From Chitinophaga ginsengisegetis (GTDB lineage: Bacteria; Bacteroidota; Bacteroidia; Chitinophagales; Chitinophagaceae), in assembly GCF_900168065.1 (NCBI RefSeq), contig NZ_FUZZ01000001.1:744001-808000 (forward strand): DNA of 64,000 nt. The letters are read 5' to 3'. The translations under genes and the position numbers were made by a program. Below, one piece after another: positions 7,647-17,597 of the stretch. Below the pieces are notes generated by a model that had not been told where the DNA came from, made no database searches, and saw nothing but the letters and a program-made list of their open reading frames with translations. Numbering within the stretch: position 1 is the first letter of the stretch; every line of letters starts with the position of its first letter.

Positions 7647-10600
7647 TTAAAAGTTAGTTGAAAATCCCAGGCTGTAGGTACGCGGTAAAGGATAATCGAA
7701 TACTTCCGGGTCCACTCCTTTATCATTGGCGCGCCAGATGATACCCAGGTTGCTGATATTGGTATACACCCTCGGATCTTTGATACGGCTGCCGGGCTTT
7801 ACTTTCAGGGTGTAAGACAGGTTGATCTCCTGTAATCTTATATGATCCCCTTTCACTACATTGATGGCCGAATAATAGTAAAAATTGTCCCGGTTAGGGT
7901 TACCGGTCGACATAACAGCCGACGGTACATTGGTAACCGTTTCATCGCCCGGACGCTGCCACCTGTGGTTATATTCTTCTCCCTGCAAACTATTACCGGA
8001 ATACAGGTTGCCATAGTTAATCACCTGCGCTAAAGGCCGGCGTACGTAATAACCCAGCTTGTAAAGCAGGTTGGCAGATAAAGCGAAAGAAGCGTAACTA
8101 AAAGTATTTCTGAAAGAACCATAGTACACCGGAACGGCACTGCCAAAATATTTCAGGGTGCCCAGCGGCGCATTTTGAATAGCTTTATAATTGTTGTCGC
8201 CTTCGATAGAATTGGATATAGTTACTATGTTACCATCCAGGTATCCGCGCGGGTCACCGGTTTTGGGGTCCAGCCCTGCCCACTGATAACCAAACAACCG
8301 CGATAAATCATAGCCTTCGTTATAGGAACCAGTACTGTTGCTTACCGCGGCACCAGCCTGACTGGTAGCCGTTGCAAACAGCTTCGTTACTTTAACCCGG
8401 TTGTAGGCAAACAACAGGTTGCTGTTCCATTTGAATGAGCCTGCGCTCACGTTCAGTGAATTGAGTGTAAGCTCCACGCCATGCCCCTGCAGGTTGCCGG
8501 TGTTGTAATTGATATTGGTATATCCGGTGCTCGGGTCCAGCGCGCCACCGGCAATCAGGTCGGTTGTTTTTTTGCTGTAGTACTGGATATTACCGGAAAG
8601 CCTGTTGCCTTTGAACTGAAAGTCTACACCGATATTGAGCACGCCTGTCCGCTCCGGACGCAACTGGCTGTTGGTGATGCCGGTGCCAAAGGAGGTATAT
8701 GCATACGGAAGATTATTGGTGCCATTAAGTGTAGAATAGGTAATCAATGGCCTTGCAATAATTAATGGGTTCACGTTTCCATTATAACCATAAGTTGTTC
8801 TCAGGGTCAGCGAAGGCACCAGCTCCCAGTGGTAAAAACTTTCATTGTGAATATTCCAGGCGCCGCCTACAGAATAAAATGGTGTTCCTTTCTGATTGGT
8901 GCCGCGGCCAAACTCACTGGAGAGATCTTTACGTACACTTGCTGAAAAGGTATACCTGGCATCAAACGTATAGGCTGCATTGGCGTAATAACTAAGGGTA
9001 CGCACTTTATTGTCAATAAACCCGGTGGAAAGATTGGGAATATATTCACCATTATACCCGCTGAAGTCTTCTGCAAAAGCGATCGGTATCATGGTTTTAA
9101 AATCCAGTTTATTATTGGTGTATAAAGTGCCTTCATCATAGCCGTAGTAACCGTTGGTGCCGGCAAGGCTGTAGGACTGGGCCATATCGAAACCTGCAAT
9201 GGCCGACAACTGGTGCTTTTCTTTCCAGGTATGGTCAAAATTTAACTGTCCCCTGAAGGTATGATTGCTGGAAGTTGTTTGCAGGATGGTGTATTGGCCG
9301 CCTAAAGGCAGCTGGCGGTTATAGGGCTCCACCGGTTCCAGCGTCCTCGGGTCTACAGAGGCAGGTGAAGTGGTGAAATAATTGATCATATTCCTCATAT
9401 AAAATGAGTTTTGGCGATAGAGGGTATTATCATTATTTCTGCCGGTGTTATAATTATAGGTGAGCTGTGCGGTAAGACCGTTTGCTATCCTGTAATTGGC
9501 GTTGATGCCCAGATTCAGGTTCTGCGATTTCAGCTTGTTGTATCCTTCATTGATATCGTTAAGCGGCACATAGCGATAGCTTAAAAATTTATCGCCATAC
9601 TCCTTTTCCACTGCGGCGGCAAAGCCCTGGCGGTAAATCTTGGCCAGTTCCAGGTAATTGCCCTGGTCATCGGCTAAGCGTGAGTAGGGATAAAAGGTAG
9701 CGTCAGTGGCTCCTGTTATCCTGTTCTGTGGGGCTTGTTCATGGTAGTTCTGAACATTATAAGAAATATTGCCCTGCAGTTCGAGTTTTTTGAGAGGTTT
9801 AACGGACATGGAATAACCGAGTGCGATCCGGTCGTAATCAGAATTTTTTGTATTGTTGATCGTCTTGTCCCATCCGCCGGATAAGCGGTAGTTAAAGCGT
9901 TCAGCGCCGCCGTCCACTGCCAGGGAATAACTTTGGGTAACGGCATTGCGCAGAAAATATTTATCATAGTCCTTCCTGATATCATTCTTTCTTAAAGCAT
10001 CCAGTTGTGCATTTGCCTGCGCATCGGTAAGTGTGTGTTTAAACTTCCAGGCATCCACAATCTCTGCTACGGGTGATTTTATTTCCTGGCCATATAAGTG
10101 GGAGATACTCAGGTCAGGCAATGGCCTGTTCTGCTGTTCAAAATAAGCCGCCTGCGCATCTATATAATCAGAAACGCTCATCGTTTTATTATAGAACAGG
10201 TCTACCTTCTCCGTGATGTTAATGTTGCTGTTGAAGCTAACCCGTGGTGCGCGGTTATACGACCCGCGCTTCGTTTTAATAACAATAACGCCGTTGGCTG
10301 CACGGGAGCCCCAGATAGAGGCAGCGGCGGCATCTTTCAGGATGGTTACGCTCTCCACATCATTAGGGTTTACCCGGTCGATAGAATACGGGCTGGCAAT
10401 ACCATCGATCACCACCAGTACCTGGCCGCTGTAGTTGCCGTTCAGGTCTGCGCTTACTGCATCATTCAGGGTATTTTTACCACGAATGGTGAGGTTAGCC
10501 AGCGGAGATTGCCTCGCATTGGGTGAGGCCGAATTGATGGGACGAAGGTCGTTACGGAAATCAAGTGACGTGGTAATCCCTTCCAGGCGCCGGATCAGGT

Positions 10601-11333
10601 TTGGATCATTACTGTGTTGCAGCTGCTCTTTGGAAATAACTTCAAAAGATCCTGTGGCCCGCTCCCTGGGCAGCTCCTGCAAACCTGTTGAAACGATGGC
10701 CACGCCTTTCATTTCAATGGAAGATTGTTTTAACAGTACATTGATGGCTGTTCTGCCTTTTACGGCGATGGTATCGGACTGGTAACCGATGTAAGAAAAT
10801 ATCAGGCGGCCATCATCGGGTACCCTTAGTATTTTGTAAAGCCCACCCTGGTCAGTTGCCACGGATACCTGCGTACCTGTAAGCCGGATGGTTGCCCCGG
10901 GAAGACCCACACCCTGGCTGTTGGAAACGAACCCGGTTACATCCACAAAATTGATGGCCTGAGCCGGAGTGGCTACCGGCTTTTCTCTCAGTATGATGGT
11001 GTTGTCATCAATGGTGTAGGACAGCGGCTGGTCTTTTAATACAAGATCCAATACCGTTCTGATATCAGCAGCCTGTATGTTGATACTTACTTTACCCGTA
11101 TTTTTCAATAGCTGGGTAGTATACACAAAATCATAATTGCTCTGCTGCTGAATTTTTGCAATGATCACCCGGAGAGCTACTTCTTTTTCCCTGAGTGATA
11201 TCTGTTGCGCAAAGCTGGCCGATGCACTAAAGAGCATAATAAACAGTAAGCATGACGTCAATCGCATAGGCAGCCGGAGTTTACGGGCATACAGATGATG
11301 CATGCCGGATTTCATCGCATAATTTTTATACAT
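7647..11333 (-). CDS. SusC/RagA TonB-dependent receptor with STN domain, cassette A
   Basis: Outer-membrane TonB-dependent importer, about 1228 residues from ATG 11333; an in-frame ATG further upstream adds a non-signal-like stretch and I do not favour it. After the signal peptide (ending SASASFAQQ) come an STN domain (~residues 45-120), which in FecA-like systems contacts FecR, then a CarboxypepD_reg-like domain, a plug with the sequence LPRERATGSF and a 22-strand-type barrel ending in an aromatic F. It is 115 bp downstream of the FecR gene and 11 bp upstream of SusD. The STN domain together with FecI and FecR indicates transcriptional control by substrate binding at the surface. The same family occurs in cassette B. 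Confidence 0.93.
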   Translation of the reverse strand: MYKNYAMKSGMHHLYARKLRLPMRLTSCLLFIMLFSASASFAQQISLREKEVALRVIIAKIQQQSNYDFVYTTQLLKNTGKVSINIQAADIRTVLDLVLKDQPLSYTIDDNTIILREKPVATPAQAINFVDVTGFVSNSQGVGLPGATIRLTGTQVSVATDQGGLYKILRVPDDGRLIFSYIGYQSDTIAVKGRTAINVLLKQSSIEMKGVAIVSTGLQELPRERATGSFEVISKEQLQHSNDPNLIRRLEGITTSLDFRNDLRPINSASPNARQSPLANLTIRGKNTLNDAVSADLNGNYSGQVLVVIDGIASPYSIDRVNPNDVESVTILKDAAAASIWGSRAANGVIVIKTKRGSYNRAPRVSFNSNINITEKVDLFYNKTMSVSDYIDAQAAYFEQQNRPLPDLSISHLYGQEIKSPVAEIVDAWKFKHTLTDAQANAQLDALRKNDIRKDYDKYFLRNAVTQSYSLAVDGGAERFNYRLSGGWDKTINNTKNSDYDRIALGYSMSVKPLKKLELQGNISYNVQNYHEQAPQNRITGATDATFYPYSRLADDQGNYLELAKIYRQGFAAAVEKEYGDKFLSYRYVPLNDINEGYNKLKSQNLNLGINANYRIANGLTAQLTYNYNTGRNNDNTLYRQNSFYMRNMINYFTTSPASVDPRTLEPVEPYNRQLPLGGQYTILQTTSSNHTFRGQLNFDHTWKEKHQLSAIAGFDMAQSYSLAGTNGYYGYDEGTLYTNNKLDFKTMIPIAFAEDFSGYNGEYIPNLSTGFIDNKVRTLSYYANAAYTFDARYTFSASVRKDLSSEFGRGTNQKGTPFYSVGGAWNIHNESFYHWELVPSLTLRTTYGYNGNVNPLIIARPLITYSTLNGTNNLPYAYTSFGTGITNSQLRPERTGVLNIGVDFQFKGNRLSGNIQYYSKKTTDLIAGGALDPSTGYTNINYNTGNLQGHGVELTLNSLNVSAGSFKWNSNLLFAYNRVKVTKLFATATSQAGAAVSNSTGSYNEGYDLSRLFGYQWAGLDPKTGDPRGYLDGNIVTISNSIEGDNNYKAIQNAPLGTLKYFGSAVPVYYGSFRNTFSYASFALSANLLYKLGYYVRRPLAQVINYGNLYSGNSLQGEEYNHRWQRPGDETVTNVPSAVMSTGNPNRDNFYYYSAINVVKGDHIRLQEINLSYTLKVKPGSRIKDPRVYTNISNLGIIWRANDKGVDPEVFDYPLPRTYSLGFSTNF

Positions 11334-11448
11334 TTGTCGTGTTTGGTTGATAGTTGATACAATCAGGAATTTTATTGACAATACTGCCAGGCGCCAGCCA
11401 GTTGTGTGCAACCACATCTGGCTATTTTTTTAACCCCGCAGCGGTTTA

Positions 11449-12564
11449 TTATTTAGTGACGATAATTTTTCTTCCCACAATTTTAAAATGTACCTTATTG
11501 GTCAGTTCCAGTTTTCTTAATACCTGTGAAACATAGGCACGGCTGCTTACTCTTCCGCCAAAATCATCTGTTGGCAGCTCTCCTTCATACACTACTTCCA
11601 TATCATACCAGCGGCTTATTTTGCGCATGATCGACTGGATCTTTTCATCCTGGAAAACGATATAATTGTTTTTCCAGCCGATGGCCTCCTCTGTATCTAC
11701 CTGGATGGTTTTAATCCCTGCATCGCTTCGTTGCGCCTGCTCTCCGGGCTTCAGCACTATGTTACCGATACGTATACTGCCTTCCAGCAGGGTTGTTTTG
11801 GTAAGCGCTTCATCGGCATAGCTGTTGATATTGAAATGTGTTCCGAGCACTTCTACTTTTTGTCTGTGGCTTTTTACGATAAAGGGTTGTGCCTTATTTT
11901 TTGCCACCTCAAAGTATCCTTCTCCCTGCAGCTCCACCTCCCGTTGCTGTTGCCCCCTGAAGCTGGAAGGAAACACCAAACGCGAAGCAGCATTGAGCCA
12001 AACGATGGAGCTATCGGGCAATATCAGCCGGTAGGTGCCTCCTTTGGGTGTTTGCAGGGTTAGCATCCGGATGCTTTCACTTAAAGCGGCATCTATCTTT
12101 GTATTATCATCATATCTCAAATCGTCGCCGTTCACCGCAATACCCGTTCTGGAAGAATCCAGCACCATCATACCACTGCCGGCGATAGATAACGTTGCTT
12201 TGTTGGTGCCCGGGGGGATGTCCTTTTTACTCTCCGCCAGCTGGCCAACAGAAATTGCCGGTGACTGTGCAGGCCGGTAAAGAAAATAAGCGCCGATACC
12301 AATCACTAATGCAGCAACAGCCGCCGCAGCCACCAGGTTGCGCCGCCGGCCGGACAGGCGTTTCACAGGCCGGTATTCATTTTCCAGCCGTTCCCATACC
12401 TGGTCAACGGAGGCAAGCCGCGCTATCATATCAGGCGCCGCAGCGCCTTCCTCCTGATAGGTTAAGTACCATGATTCCAACAACGCCAATTCCTCCGGGG
12501 TGGCTTTTCCAAGCCTGTAATGCTCCAGCATGGTCCGGATTTGTTGTTCGGTTAGTTCGCTCAT
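11449..12564 (-). CDS. FecR-family anti-sigma factor, cassette A
   Basis: Inner-membrane regulator of an ECF sigma factor, 371 residues. The N-terminal ~85 residues are the cytoplasmic sigma-binding part, followed by one membrane segment (about residues 92-112, NLVAAAAVAALVIGIGAYF). The periplasmic part carries the FecR domain (TPKGGTYRLILPDSS, WLNAASRLVFPSSF) and a C-terminal DUF4974-type region that meets the STN domain of the receptor. It lies between the permease/GldG gene and SusC, not next to FecI as is usual, because an ABC transporter pair is inserted between the two regulators. Confidence 0.93.
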   Translation of the reverse strand: MSELTEQQIRTMLEHYRLGKATPEELALLESWYLTYQEEGAAAPDMIARLASVDQVWERLENEYRPVKRLSGRRRNLVAAAAVAALVIGIGAYFLYRPAQSPAISVGQLAESKKDIPPGTNKATLSIAGSGMMVLDSSRTGIAVNGDDLRYDDNTKIDAALSESIRMLTLQTPKGGTYRLILPDSSIVWLNAASRLVFPSSFRGQQQREVELQGEGYFEVAKNKAQPFIVKSHRQKVEVLGTHFNINSYADEALTKTTLLEGSIRIGNIVLKPGEQAQRSDAGIKTIQVDTEEAIGWKNNYIVFQDEKIQSIMRKISRWYDMEVVYEGELPTDDFGGRVSSRAYVSQVLRKLELTNKVHFKIVGRKIIVTK

Positions 12565-12619
12565 AACTTGCGTATATTATGTAAGACAATCAACATCCCC
12601 ACAGGAGGTATATCTTTTT

Positions 12620-14896
12620 TTATTTTCTTTTTCTGCTGATCAAAAGCCCCGCAGCACCCGCTATCATCAATGCCGGCACTCCCCATAGCACAGCTGACCG
12701 GTAAGCCGACAATTCCTTTCTGCTGGTTAAAATGGCATCATCCTGCGGCGCCGGGCGACTTACCCTTACAGGAAACAGGCCATTGCTGAACCATCTAAAG
12801 ATGCCACTAATAAATGAGAAATTATAGGCTTGCGGAATAGCATGATCACTCATAAAATCAGCGTCCCCGCTGATAAAGATCTTTTGCTCTTTGCCGGCCA
12901 CTTTACGTTTGAGCAGAACGATTAACGGTTTGCTCCCTTTCTGATCGCCCTGTTCAGGCTGATAGGATACCGAAGACGAGGAAGGATCAAACCCATTCTT
13001 CTTATTCCAGCCCAGGGCGCTGCTTTGCAGCACCGTGTCGGCGGTGAAGTCGCTCCCCGTTAGCTCCAGCATAGCCGCAGAAGGCATAGCCACCGTGGCA
13101 TTCATGTACATCAGCTGATCCAGGTATTCGTTATTTTCCGCAGCAATGCGGCCCTGGATAAGATCTGCAGGCGCATTTTTATCGGGGTTCACCATCATCC
13201 CCGGTGATAGCTGAACACCAAACCGGCTCAAAAAAGGATTGATCACCTCACGGTGCGAAGGTTCTGCTGTAATCAGCATATCACCTCCTGCATCTATATA
13301 ACCGCGTATCCTGGCTGCAGCCTGGCTGCTGAATGGTTTGGCCGGATCTGCCAGTATCAGCAGGGTTGTGCCGGGAGGCACATCTGCTGCATCCAGGTTT
13401 ACGCCCACCACATCAAAGCCCTGGTTGATCAGCGACTTCCTCGTTTTCCGGGCGCTGCTGAACAAATCATAACTCCTGTCTCCTTTTACACGGATACTAC
13501 GTTCATCATCTCCCTCTATAAAAACTATTTTCTGATGTGGCACAACCAGCTTTTTTATAGCGGCGGTAATCTCCGCTTCCTCCGGGAACTGGTTCTGTTC
13601 ATTATACAGCCGGAGAAAGCTTGTATGGCCCTGGTAGCTGAGCTGGCGGACAAAAGTATTTTCCTCCGGCGCCAGGTCGATGATCTGATGAATCTGATCA
13701 GGAGTTAAAAATTTGTCAAGATCCACTTCAAGATTATCCGCTACTTTTTCGGCCACCTGCCTGGTATTCAAACCGGTAATATTTCCCTGGTAAATCATAT
13801 TGGGATTATTGGCAAGATCAGTAGCATCATAATAATACACATAGTTCATTTTGATACCGGGTATAAACCTGCGGAAATCCTCAAAGCGCGACAGGTCCGT
13901 ATTTCGTGACACCGGCAACCCCGCGTATACATGCTGGTCCAGGAGATTTACATAAGTAGTGATCACCAGGGGGCCTTCAATTTGTTTGGCAACAGCCTGA
14001 CTGGCCGGAGTCAGCGTTTGCGATTTTTGCGCGGTAACATCCCGGTACAGGATAGCAGCAGGTCTTGCACTTAAATATCCTGCCAGCAACACAAATGCCA
14101 TGAGCGCCACATACCTGCCAGCCTGTATGGCAAAGGGTTTGGACTCACGGCTGGCTTTAAACCGCAAAATGGTGAGGCCCAGGAAAAGTAAAATAATCAG
14201 CAGGTAATAAATGACATCACGAGAGGTGATCAATCCGTTCAACATACTTTCTGTTCGTCCTGATAACGACAGGAAATAGGTAAGATCTCTTACAAAATCA
14301 ATACTCTGACCAACCGTTCCAATATACTTCAGGGCCGCAAACACAGCAAGGGTGCTGATGGCGGCAACCACCTGGTAGCCTGTAAGGCTCGACATGAACA
14401 GGCCGATAGCCGCATAGGTGGCCGTTAACAGGAATAAAGACAATAACCCCGCGCCTATCAAACCGGTATCAGCATCTTTAATCACCCACACACCAATCAG
14501 GCAGTAAATACCCAGGATAGCCATCAGCATCAGCGCATAATAGATCATGGCCAGGTATTTACCCAAAATGATTTCGCTGATCTTTACCGGGGACGAGAGT
14601 AATAACTTGATGGACCCGCTGCTGATTTCACGGCTTATCAGTCCCATCGTAAGCAGCGGGATATATAAATAAAGATTTTGCAGCACTTTGTCGAACAGCC
14701 CGTTAGTAGCGGGAAAGAGGAGCTGCGTTAAATTATCCGCTTTCTCTCCCATCATAAACAATTCCTGAAAGCTGCCCAGCATTCCAAAAAAGCCCATCCC
14801 GGATTGTACCATAAAAATCACCAGCACCAGCCAGGCAACCGGGGAATAAAAAAGTATGCTAAGTTCCAGCTTAGCGATTTTAAATATTTTAATCAT
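12620..14896 (-). CDS. Fused ABC-2 permease and GldG-like auxiliary domain, cassette A
   Basis: A 758-residue fusion. The first ~270 residues are an ABC-2/GldF-type permease with about six membrane segments and the FYSPVAWLVLV entry helix. The middle (~300-700) is the GldG/ABC_transp_aux domain expected outside the membrane, and a last membrane helix ends in ISRKRK. I start it at ATG 14896, seven bases after the ATPase stop, because the longer frame would overlap that gene. In Flavobacterium gliding motility GldF and GldG are separate; here they are one chain, as in the cassette B paralogue at 37225-39525. Placement inside a SusCD regulatory operon suggests it works with the receptor rather than in gliding. 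Direction and cargo are unknown. Confidence 0.85.
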   Translation of the reverse strand: MIKIFKIAKLELSILFYSPVAWLVLVIFMVQSGMGFFGMLGSFQELFMMGEKADNLTQLLFPATNGLFDKVLQNLYLYIPLLTMGLISREISSGSIKLLLSSPVKISEIILGKYLAMIYYALMLMAILGIYCLIGVWVIKDADTGLIGAGLLSLFLLTATYAAIGLFMSSLTGYQVVAAISTLAVFAALKYIGTVGQSIDFVRDLTYFLSLSGRTESMLNGLITSRDVIYYLLIILLFLGLTILRFKASRESKPFAIQAGRYVALMAFVLLAGYLSARPAAILYRDVTAQKSQTLTPASQAVAKQIEGPLVITTYVNLLDQHVYAGLPVSRNTDLSRFEDFRRFIPGIKMNYVYYYDATDLANNPNMIYQGNITGLNTRQVAEKVADNLEVDLDKFLTPDQIHQIIDLAPEENTFVRQLSYQGHTSFLRLYNEQNQFPEEAEITAAIKKLVVPHQKIVFIEGDDERSIRVKGDRSYDLFSSARKTRKSLINQGFDVVGVNLDAADVPPGTTLLILADPAKPFSSQAAARIRGYIDAGGDMLITAEPSHREVINPFLSRFGVQLSPGMMVNPDKNAPADLIQGRIAAENNEYLDQLMYMNATVAMPSAAMLELTGSDFTADTVLQSSALGWNKKNGFDPSSSSVSYQPEQGDQKGSKPLIVLLKRKVAGKEQKIFISGDADFMSDHAIPQAYNFSFISGIFRWFSNGLFPVRVSRPAPQDDAILTSRKELSAYRSAVLWGVPALMIAGAAGLLISRKRK

Positions 14897-14903
14897 AACA
14901 GGT

Positions 14904-15830
14904 TCAGGAAGTTTTATTTGATAACTGTGCAAAAATTTCGTCCAGGCTGCTTTTCTCCAGCATAATTTCGGTAAGCTGCCAGTTATCATCAACGGCCAGT
15001 TGAATGATGGTAGAAGACACCAGGGAAGTTGTATCGAAATGCATCCGGAAACCACCGTCATTTAAGAGTTCCACACTGGTTATCCCGGGTATGGCCGCCA
15101 TCCTTTCCATTGACGGCGGATTGTGCATATAAACGCGCAGGGAGTTAGGCAAAATGTAATTATTGAAAGCCTTCATCGTATCTGCAAATACCATTCTTCC
15201 TCCTTCAATCATGCGTACATCATCACAGGTGGCCTGCACTTCAGATAAAATATGAGACGAAAAAATAACGGCCCTTTCAGCGGCAATCTCTTTGATCAGC
15301 TTGCGTACTTCAAGGATCTGGTTAGGATCCAGCCCGTTTGTGGGCTCATCCAGTACTACCAGTTTGGGCCGGTGTATAATGCTTTGTGCGATCCCTACCC
15401 GCTGCCGGTAGCCGCCGCTGAGGTTCTTAATAAGCCGGGTGCGGAAATGGGCAACGCCGCATTTGTCCATAGCCGAAGCTACGGCCGCCTTTACCTGCCT
15501 TCGATCTATGTTGCGGAGGTAAGCGCAATACGTTAAGTATTCACCAACGGTTAAATCAAGGTGCAGCGGGGCGTTCTGAGGAAGGAAGCCTATTCTCATT
15601 TTAGCTTCTTCCGGATGTTTCCTGATATCGATGCCGTCTATCTGAACCGTACCTTCAGTTTGACTCAATACCCCGCACAGGATGTTCATTGTGGTGGATT
15701 TGCCGGCGCCATTGGAGCCAAGCAGGCCGAGTACGCCCAGCTGGCTGATTTCAAGATTAATATCCCGGATGGCCCAGTCCCGGCTGTATCTGTGAGACAG
15801 GTGTGATACTTTTACAATGCTGTTGTCCAA
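14904..15830 (-). CDS. ABC transporter ATP-binding protein (GldA-like), cassette A
   Basis: Cytoplasmic ATPase of an ABC-2-type transporter, 308 residues. Walker A (GSNGAGKSTT, about residue 39), signature LSGGYRQRVGIAQ, Walker B (KLVVLDEPTNGLDP) and the switch His (SSHILSE) are all intact. The C-terminal ~80 residues form the accessory region usual in GldA/CcmA-like proteins. The permease gene begins 7 bp downstream. The paralogue in cassette B (39533-40465) shares long identical stretches, including the Walker B block, so a duplication is likely. It lies 107 bp downstream of the FecI gene and is probably under the same sigma factor. Confidence 0.93.
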   Translation of the reverse strand: MDNSIVKVSHLSHRYSRDWAIRDINLEISQLGVLGLLGSNGAGKSTTMNILCGVLSQTEGTVQIDGIDIRKHPEEAKMRIGFLPQNAPLHLDLTVGEYLTYCAYLRNIDRRQVKAAVASAMDKCGVAHFRTRLIKNLSGGYRQRVGIAQSIIHRPKLVVLDEPTNGLDPNQILEVRKLIKEIAAERAVIFSSHILSEVQATCDDVRMIEGGRMVFADTMKAFNNYILPNSLRVYMHNPPSMERMAAIPGITSVELLNDGGFRMHFDTTSLVSSTIIQLAVDDNWQLTEIMLEKSSLDEIFAQLSNKTS

Positions 15831-15937
15831 TTTCTTACGATTAGCTTTTAAAAAGTGCTTTATATATCATAAGACAGGTTAGCAGACTATAAGTGGTATA
15901 GGCAGGTAAAAAATCTTTTCAGGCAGACCGTCAGCCA

Positions 15938-16522
15938 CTAGTGCTTCAGCATCCAGAGCAGGTAAAGGTAAGGGAGGAAACCTATTTTTTTACGGAGATG
16001 TTTTAGCGCATTAGACATTTGTTTCTTCACGGTTTGCTCGGTAGTGCCCATGATTTCAGCGATCTGCTTATGGCTCAGGTGCTGTTTCCGGCTTAACTCA
16101 AACACTTCCCTTACTCTTGGCGGAAGTGTTGCAATTTCTTTCTCGATCACCTCCACCAGCATAGACTCGCGTACTTTATGATCAGTAATAGAAGTCCCGT
16201 TTTGGGAATAATCCCTGATAGAGTCAATATATTTTTGCTGGAGTTGCTTTCTCGCAAACAGGTTAAGGATATGATTCCTTACGCTGCTGTACAGGTAACC
16301 GGATAAGTTGCTCTCAATTTGTATGGCTTCTCTTTTTACCCAGAGATTAGAGAAAATCTCCTGGATCACATCCTGGGCTTCCACGTCGTTCCGGGTTTTG
16401 TTCCAGGCGTGGTGGTGCAGTATAAGTTTATACCTGTGATAAATTTCGGCAAAAGCATTCCGGTCTCCTTCCTTAAGTAATAAGACCAGATCAGGATCGG
16501 AATAATTGCTGTAATTAACCAT
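15938..16522 (-). CDS. ECF RNA polymerase sigma factor, FecI-type, cassette A
   Basis: Extracytoplasmic-function sigma factor of 194 residues. Region 2 (about residues 20-90) includes DVIQEIFSNLWVKREAIQ, and region 4 (about 130-180) includes LSHKQIAEIMGTTEQTVKKQMS, the helix-turn-helix for the -35 element. After it comes a hydrophobic tail (FLPYLYLLWML), a feature the other two FecI proteins here share in looser form. It is the first gene of cassette A. With FecR and the STN-type SusC it should form a cell-surface signalling circuit. Confidence 0.93.
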   Translation of the reverse strand: MVNYSNYSDPDLVLLLKEGDRNAFAEIYHRYKLILHHHAWNKTRNDVEAQDVIQEIFSNLWVKREAIQIESNLSGYLYSSVRNHILNLFARKQLQQKYIDSIRDYSQNGTSITDHKVRESMLVEVIEKEIATLPPRVREVFELSRKQHLSHKQIAEIMGTTEQTVKKQMSNALKHLRKKIGFLPYLYLLWMLKH

Positions 16523-16604
16523 ATGCGTATAGACCAGTCCTGCAATTATAATAAATATATCGTAAACCCGGCTTGGTTTCCCGCAATAAAAGAACGGATT
16601 AATA

Positions 16605-16638
16605 TAACGGGGACCCTGCCAGATGGCCGTCCCCGTTA
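16605..16638. terminator. Strong hairpin, probable terminator
   Basis: A perfect 10-bp stem (TAACGGGGAC, 16605-16614, with 16629-16638) encloses a 14-nt loop holding a further GCC/GGC pairing. It lies 21 bp downstream of the last gene of the hydrolase operon. Neither side has a clean T-tract, so it may be an mRNA 3' stabiliser or a weak terminator. Confidence 0.55.
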
Positions 16639-16659
16639 CATTTCCTGAAAATACCCCTG

Positions 16660-17559
16660 CTATTGTTTGATAAATTTGATCAACTCAGCATTGGTCTTAT
16701 CTTTTTCTTCCACAAATGCAGCATGGCCACTTTTTTCAAAAGGTACCAGTGTGGAGTTCTTTATACCGGCCTTCATCTGCTCTGCCAATGCGTAAGACAC
16801 GATGCTGTCCTGCGTGGCATGTAAGATGAGGGTGGGTATCTTTATTTTGGGCAGATCCGACCGCAGATCCTCGTCCCTGAGTGCAATAAGCGCCTGCTCA
16901 GTGGCGTATGGAGAAGACTGTGCCTCAATGCCTCCCAGCCAGTTGCCCAGGCCAGGTGTCAGCGAAGTTGGCGACAGGGTGAACTTTGCCGCTACCGCAT
17001 CAAATAAGGCCGGGCGGTTGTTGTTATGTAACTCAATCCAGCTGGAAATCTGGTCTTTCGTAAACAACGGATAAGGATAGTCCGGTTTCTTTGTGTGACA
17101 GGGAGCTGCCGCGTCAAACAATACCAGTTTCTTCACATGTGCCGCATTGAATTTGGCCACATAGTGCAGTGATATCGCTCCACCCATTGAGTGCCCACCA
17201 AGAATGGCATCCTTAATGTTTAGCTTGTCGAGTACGGTTTTGATATCCGTTGCAAACTGATCATAGTTATACTTGCCATAAGGCTTATCGGACAAACCAA
17301 ATCCCCGCAAAGTAATGCCAATAACCCGGTAGCCGGCTTTCACCAGGGCGTGGTACTGGTATTCCCAGCAGGCGTCGCTTAAAGGATATCCGTGAATGAG
17401 CACAACCGGCGTTCCCTCTCCAAGATCGGTAACATGCAATCTTACATTGGGCTCCACTTCAATATACTCGGCCCGGGCCGCAGGTTTATTCTGACCGGAA
17501 CTAACGGTAACCACCAGCGAAAACGCGAGGGAAGTAACTACTGAGAAAAATAATTTCAT
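16660..17559 (-). CDS. Secreted alpha/beta hydrolase (haloperoxidase/epoxide-hydrolase-like)
   Basis: Alpha/beta hydrolase fold-1 protein, 299 residues, started at ATG 17559 because this gives a clean signal peptide (MKLFFSVVTSLAFSLVVTVSSGQ). The oxyanion region (VVLIHGYPLSDACWEYQ), nucleophile elbow GGHSMGGAIS, an acid near LILHATQDSIV and the catalytic His in KSGHAAFVEEKD complete a normal triad. The closest general resemblance is to non-haem chloroperoxidases and related esterases; the substrate is unknown. It is the last of three hydrolase genes on this strand, 38 bp after the previous one. Confidence 0.85.
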   Translation of the reverse strand: MKLFFSVVTSLAFSLVVTVSSGQNKPAARAEYIEVEPNVRLHVTDLGEGTPVVLIHGYPLSDACWEYQYHALVKAGYRVIGITLRGFGLSDKPYGKYNYDQFATDIKTVLDKLNIKDAILGGHSMGGAISLHYVAKFNAAHVKKLVLFDAAAPCHTKKPDYPYPLFTKDQISSWIELHNNNRPALFDAVAAKFTLSPTSLTPGLGNWLGGIEAQSSPYATEQALIALRDEDLRSDLPKIKIPTLILHATQDSIVSYALAEQMKAGIKNSTLVPFEKSGHAAFVEEKDKTNAELIKFIKQ

Positions 17560-17597
17560 GATATTTTTTTGAATTACCAGAGATGATTTCAACGGAT

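Noticed and set aside
12620..15830. Reading the ABC ATPase and permease/GldG genes as the gliding-motility transporter
   Set aside because: No other gld genes are present, the permease and GldG parts are fused, and two paralogous sets lie inside SusCD cassettes.
16546..16565. Partial match to the shared element (ATATATCGTAAA) upstream of the cassette A fecI
   Set aside because: The left half and the TATGA flank are missing and no GG-N10-G box follows at the right distance; AT-rich promoter sequence explains it.
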